Below, one piece after another: positions 60,113-64,000 of a stretch of DNA of 64,000 nucleotides. This stretch comes from Burkholderiales bacterium (GTDB taxonomy: Bacteria > Pseudomonadota > Gammaproteobacteria > Burkholderiales > Burkholderiaceae_C). A program made the position numbers and the translations under genes. The notes beneath the pieces are model-generated. The model searched no databases, had not been told where the DNA came from, and worked only from the letters and a program-made list of their open reading frames with translations. Within the stretch, counting starts at the first letter, position 1, and the number at the start of each line of letters is the position of its first letter. The stretch lies in contig CANGHK010000007.1 in the NCBI GenBank assembly GCA_947453625.1, positions 1 to 64,000 on the forward strand, read 5' to 3'.

Positions 60113-63058
60113 ATGAGCGGCCTGCGCCCCTGGCTGCGCGTGCTGGCGCTGCTGGCCCTGGTGCTGGCGCTGCCTTGCGGCGCCAAGCCGCAGGCGGTGC
60201 TCGACCTGGCGCTGCTGGTCGACCCCGCCGGCACCGAGACCCTGGCCAGCGTCAGCGCGCCGGCCGCCCAGGCGCGCTTCAAGCCGCTGGGCCGCGGCTT
60301 CAACGCCGGCTTCACGAAAAATGTGCACTGGCTGCGCTTCAGCCTGCCTGCCGCCTCCCACGGCCCCTGGCTGCTGGAGGTCCAGCCGGCCACGCTGGAC
60401 GACCTGCGGCTGTACGAGCCCGGCGCGGCCGGCTTCGTCGAGCACCATGCCGGCGACCTCCAGCCCTTCTCCCGGCGCGAGGTGGCGCACCGCAACGCCG
60501 TGTTCCGGCTCGGCGAGTCCGGCGCCGCCGGCCCGCCGCAAACGCATTACCTGCGCCTGCAGGCGGCCGGTACCTCGCAGGCGCGACTGGTGTTGTGGCA
60601 GTCGGACGACTTTCGCGCCGCCCAGTTGCGCGACTATGCCGGCCTGTCGCTCTACTTTGGCCTGCTGCTGATGTTGCTGGCGGGCAACCTGATGCTGTGG
60701 GTCAGCTTGCGCGACCCGGTGTTTGCCTGGTTCAGCCTGAACATTCTGTGCGCCGGGCTGACGCAATTCGGCACCCAGGGTCTGGTCGGCCAGTGGCTGC
60801 TGCCCGATGCGCCGGGGCTGGCAGATTTCTGTGGGCTGGCGTCCCAGCTGTCCTATGTCGCGTCGTCGGCCGCGCTGTTCCGGCGCCTGCTGTTGGTCGG
60901 GTCCCAGCCGGCCTGGCTGGGGGCACCGCTGCGATTGCAGGTGCTGCTGTCCTGGCTGGCGCTGCTCGGCTACTTCATGGGCCATCTCCCGGCGGTCGCC
61001 CAAGCGGTCTGCAGCTATATCCTGCTGGTCGCAGTGTGGAACCTGTGGCTGGCGCTGCGGATGCGGCGCGCCGGGCTGTCCGAAGCGTGGTGGCTGCTGC
61101 TGGCCACCGTCACCCACCTGTTCACGCTCGCCCAGCAGACGCTTGGCCTGATCGGCGTCGTGCCGGGTTCCGGGCAGGGCAGTGGCGCCACGCTGGCCGG
61201 CGGACTGGTGGCGCTGCTGTGCGCGCAGATGGCGCTGGCGCGGCGCATCGTCGCGGTGCGCAACGAACGCACCCGGGCCGAGCAGCGCGCGGCCCGGTCC
61301 GATCGGGCGGCGATGGTCGAGCGCGAGGCGCAGGCCCTGCTGCAGGACACGCTGGCCGAGCGCGACCGCGCCCTGGCCTTGCTGGACAAGACGGTGGCCG
61401 ACCTGCGCCAGGCCCAGCAACTCGGCCGGGTGGGCAGCTGGGAATGGGACGTCGCTTCTGACACCCTGCAGGTATCGCCGGTGATGGCCGAACTGTTCGA
61501 GCACGACCCGTCGCAGTCACCGCCCGTCTTCCCCGGCCGCCTGGCCTGGTATGCGCCCGACAGCCGGCAGCGGGTTGCCGAGGCGATTGCCCGGGCCCGG
61601 GCCACTGGCGAGCCTTACCGGGTCGAGGCCGAACTGGCGCTGCCGTCGGGCACCAGGCGCTGGATCGAAAACCGGGGCCAGGCGCTGCGCGACGCCCAGG
61701 GCCGCATCGTCAAACTGGTGGGCATCACCCAGGACATCAGCGACCGCCGCGACGTCCAGGCGGCGCAGGCCGCACTGCTGGCCGAGGAAGCCGCCAGGCG
61801 CAGCAAGGACGAATTCCTGGCCCGTGTCAGCCATGAATTGCGCACGCCGCTGAACGCAGTCCAAGGGTTTTCGCAGCTGCTGGCGCTGGATGGGCAGGTT
61901 CAGGCCCTGCCGCTGGTGGCCGAGCAGGTGGCGATGATCCAGGGGGCCGCCGACCACCTGAAGTCGATGATCGACGATGTGCTGGACCTGGCCCGCAGCC
62001 AGTCCGGCGGCCTGCACCTGGCCGCTGAAGTGACCGAGGTCGGCCCCCTGGCCGTTCAGTGCCTGGCGTGGCTGGCCCCCTTGGCCGAGCGGCACCAGGT
62101 CAGCCTGCGGCTGCAAGGGCATGACGCCGGTTACCAGGTCTTTGGCGACCGCACCCGGCTGCGCCAGGTGCTGATCAACCTGTTGAGCAATGCGATCAAG
62201 TACAACCGGCCCGGGGGCCAGGTCGTGTTGTCGCTGTTGCGTGTGGCCGGCGAAGGCCAGGCCGTGGCGGCCGGCCGGGTCGAGGTCGCGGTCAGCGACA
62301 CCGGCCCGGGGCTGTCGCCGCGCCAGATCGGCGGGCTGTTCCAGCCCTTCAACCGGCTGGGTGCCGAACTCGGCGAGGTCGAAGGCTCGGGGCTGGGCCT
62401 GTCGGTGGCGCGCGCGCTGGTCGATGCCATGGGCGGCACCTTGCGCGCCAGCAGCGCGCCCGGCCAGGGGGCCAGGTTCACGGTCAGCCTGCCCGAAGTG
62501 CGCCCGGCCGACCCGGGCCAGGCCCAGGCGGTGGCGACGTTGGTGGAAACGGCGGACGCGCCGCAGGCCGCCGGGCGCGACGGCCTGCCCAGCGGCGCGG
62601 CGGCGCAGCCTGGCGCGGTCGACGCGGGTGCCGAATCCGGTGCCGAGGCCAGCGCCTGCGCAAGGCCGTTTGTCGTGCTCTACGTCGAGGACAACCGGCT
62701 CAACGCGACGGTGATGCGCCACGCGATGAAGCGCCTGCCCTGGGTCCAGCTCGAGGTCGCCACCGATGGCCAGGCCGGCCTGGACCGCGCGTGGCAGTTG
62801 CAGCCTGACCTGGTGCTGCTCGACATGAACCTGCCGCTGCTCAGCGGCGCCGAGGTCTTGCAGCGCCTGCGCGCCGACCCGACCCTGGCGACCATCCCCT
62901 GCGTGGCGGTCTCGGCCAACGCGGTGCCGGGTGACATCGCCAGCGCGCTGGCCGCCGGCTTCAACGACTACGTGACCAAGCCCTTCACCATCGCCCGCCT
63001 GCTCAGCCTGGTGGAGGGGCACCGGCTGCAGGCCGCCTTGGCCGCGCCGACCGCCTGA
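60113..63058 (+). CDS. Hybrid sensor histidine kinase with 7TMR-DISM sensor, PAS and receiver
   Basis: 981 residues from ATG 60113 (an in-frame TTG at 60065 is possible but lacks a clear signal peptide start). Order: signal peptide; periplasmic DISM sensor (about 25-180); seven helices (about 180-390); coiled coil; PAS domain (about 450-560, GSWEWDVASDTLQVS); HisKA with H-box VSHELRTPLNAVQGF near 574; HATPase (LRQVLINLLSNAIKYN, DTGPGLS, GSGLGLSVARAL); and a C-terminal receiver (VLYVEDNRLNATVM, LLDMNLPLLSG, TKPFT). It senses a periplasmic ligand or sugar-like compound. No separate response regulator is adjacent. Confidence 0.93.
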   Translation: MSGLRPWLRVLALLALVLALPCGAKPQAVLDLALLVDPAGTETLASVSAPAAQARFKPLGRGFNAGFTKNVHWLRFSLPAASHGPWLLEVQPATLDDLRLYEPGAAGFVEHHAGDLQPFSRREVAHRNAVFRLGESGAAGPPQTHYLRLQAAGTSQARLVLWQSDDFRAAQLRDYAGLSLYFGLLLMLLAGNLMLWVSLRDPVFAWFSLNILCAGLTQFGTQGLVGQWLLPDAPGLADFCGLASQLSYVASSAALFRRLLLVGSQPAWLGAPLRLQVLLSWLALLGYFMGHLPAVAQAVCSYILLVAVWNLWLALRMRRAGLSEAWWLLLATVTHLFTLAQQTLGLIGVVPGSGQGSGATLAGGLVALLCAQMALARRIVAVRNERTRAEQRAARSDRAAMVEREAQALLQDTLAERDRALALLDKTVADLRQAQQLGRVGSWEWDVASDTLQVSPVMAELFEHDPSQSPPVFPGRLAWYAPDSRQRVAEAIARARATGEPYRVEAELALPSGTRRWIENRGQALRDAQGRIVKLVGITQDISDRRDVQAAQAALLAEEAARRSKDEFLARVSHELRTPLNAVQGFSQLLALDGQVQALPLVAEQVAMIQGAADHLKSMIDDVLDLARSQSGGLHLAAEVTEVGPLAVQCLAWLAPLAERHQVSLRLQGHDAGYQVFGDRTRLRQVLINLLSNAIKYNRPGGQVVLSLLRVAGEGQAVAAGRVEVAVSDTGPGLSPRQIGGLFQPFNRLGAELGEVEGSGLGLSVARALVDAMGGTLRASSAPGQGARFTVSLPEVRPADPGQAQAVATLVETADAPQAAGRDGLPSGAAAQPGAVDAGAESGAEASACARPFVVLYVEDNRLNATVMRHAMKRLPWVQLEVATDGQAGLDRAWQLQPDLVLLDMNLPLLSGAEVLQRLRADPTLATIPCVAVSANAVPGDIASALAAGFNDYVTKPFTIARLLSLVEGHRLQAALAAPTA

Positions 63059-63088
63059 CGGGGCCGGCGCGACCTGGGGCCCACGCGT

Positions 63089-64000
63089 TCAACTGCCCAG
63101 GCTGTTGGGGTCGCGCCAGGCGCGCTCGAAAGGCAGGCGCCAGGCCTGGGGCGCGATCAACTGGTGGATGGACTTCGGCCCCCAGGAGCCGGGCTCGTAG
63201 AGGCGAACCGGCGGCGGGGCTTCGAGCAGCGCGGTCGACACCTGCCACAGGCGCTCTATGCCCTCGGCGGTGGTGAACAGGGTGTGGTCGCCGCGCATCG
63301 CGTCCAGGATCAAGCGCTCGTAGGCTTCGAGCACCTCGCCGGCCAGCCCGGTGTCGTGCATCGCGAACTGCAGGCTGAGCTTGTCCAGCCGCATGCCCGG
63401 GCCGGGCCGCTTGCCATAGAACGACAGCGACATCTTCGACGCGTCGGCGAGGTCGAAGGTCAGGTGGTCAGGCCCTTGCGCGCCGACCCCCGATCCGGCC
63501 GGAAACATGCTCTTGGGCGGCTCGCGGAAGGCGATGGAGATGATGCGCTTGCCCTCGGCCAGCCGCTTGCCGGTGCGCAGGTAGAAGGGCACGCCGGCCC
63601 AGCGCCAGTTGTCGATGAAGCACTTCACCGCGATGAAGGTTTCGGTCTCCGACTCCGGGTCCACCCCGGGCTCGGCGCGGTAGCCGGTGTACTGGCCGCG
63701 CACCACGTCGGCCGGTTGCAGCGGCAACATGCTGCGGAAGACCTTGTTCTTCTCCTCGCTGATGGGGGCCGGCGCCAGCGCGGTGGGCGGCTCCATCGCC
63801 ATGAAAGCCAGGATCTGGAACAGGTGGGTGACGACCATGTCGCGGTAGGCGCCGGTCTGCTCGTAGAAGCCGGCGCGCTTGCCCAGACCCAGGGTCTCGG
63901 GCACGTCGATCTGCACATGGTCGATGAAGTTGCGGTTCCAGATCGGTTCGAACAAGCCGTTGGCGAAACGGAAAGCCAGGATGTTCTGCGCCGGCTCCTT
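63089..64000 (-). CDS. zwf: Glucose-6-phosphate dehydrogenase, C-terminal part (5' end outside the window)
   Basis: The open frame continues to the right edge (EPAQNILAFRFANGLFEPIWN in frame at 63950-64000), so the N-terminal Rossmann domain lies beyond base 64000. The visible part (about 303 residues) has the substrate domain: KRAGFYEQTGAYRDMVVTHL, the GQYTGY motif and VPFYLRTGKRL. It makes 6-phosphogluconolactone and NADPH for the pentose-phosphate/Entner-Doudoroff routes. It is convergent with the histidine kinase, 30 bases apart. Confidence 0.95.
   Translation of the reverse strand, partial: KEPAQNILAFRFANGLFEPIWNRNFIDHVQIDVPETLGLGKRAGFYEQTGAYRDMVVTHLFQILAFMAMEPPTALAPAPISEEKNKVFRSMLPLQPADVVRGQYTGYRAEPGVDPESETETFIAVKCFIDNWRWAGVPFYLRTGKRLAEGKRIISIAFREPPKSMFPAGSGVGAQGPDHLTFDLADASKMSLSFYGKRPGPGMRLDKLSLQFAMHDTGLAGEVLEAYERLILDAMRGDHTLFTTAEGIERLWQVSTALLEAPPPVRLYEPGSWGPKSIHQLIAPQAWRLPFERAWRDPNSLGS

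Overview
The window reads as a chromosomal segment of a high-GC betaproteobacterium of the order Burkholderiales, most likely near the Leptothrix/Rubrivivax/Ideonella group. The basis is very GC-rich coding DNA, a PEP-CTERM protein with the TPR lipoprotein PrsT, a short basic IF-1, and gene families typical of that order. This is a family-level impression only. Coding density is high and both strands are used. Besides intact housekeeping genes there are several gene remnants, and these carry much of the unusual signal.

Positions 1-2030 hold a decayed IS607-type element: an intact tnpB follows a tnpA that has lost its catalytic core. The element abuts a broken poly(3-hydroxybutyrate) depolymerase gene. 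Positions 2700-7725 form a PEP-CTERM/exosortase-associated island. A THxN-type PEP-CTERM protein and a PrsT-like TPR lipoprotein each sit behind a site matching the sigma-54 -24/-12 consensus. The PrsT carries an extra transmembrane helix and SRPBCC domain at its C-terminus. Positions 7749-14101 (minus strand) hold metY and then a likely copper-linked cluster: DUF2946 protein, TonB receptor, Asp-box protein and thioredoxin-fold protein.

Positions 14252-22638 hold an aldo/keto reductase, an amidase and a dipeptide-type ABC transporter. The transporter's substrate-binding gene is reduced to its two ends, and one ATPase contains an in-frame 27-bp tandem repeat. infA and a CYTH-domain gene lie between its permease and ATPase pairs. 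Positions 22741-37454 carry metabolic and maintenance genes: aldehyde dehydrogenase, SDR, tyrB, glutathione peroxidase, a response regulator, a DMT exporter, lplT, alr, a TlpA-like protein, radA, ilvE, a zinc-finger protein, purU and a YheT-type hydrolase.

Positions 37482-51161 hold a membrane-anchored cytochrome c, a tRNA-Arg(CCG), a 5'-truncated hybrid histidine kinase, a spermidine-synthase-like protein, rlpA, a hemolysin III homologue, the ergothioneine pair egtB-egtD, a second TonB receptor, a flavin monooxygenase with an N-terminal NTF2-like domain, and a class C beta-lactamase-like hydrolase. Positions 51224-55799 are a branched-chain amino acid (Liv) ABC operon with a fused permease-ATPase. 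Next come a scar with two opposite C-terminal remnants (55945-56227), an unrecognised membrane protein, an SDR divergent from a CYP153-type P450, an AT-rich island, a large hybrid histidine kinase, and the 3' part of zwf running off the right edge.

Starts were chosen from ribosome-binding sites, signal peptides and overlaps. Strong inverted repeats mark several gene borders (15236, 24968, 36303, 38052, 47709, 51170, 57635).
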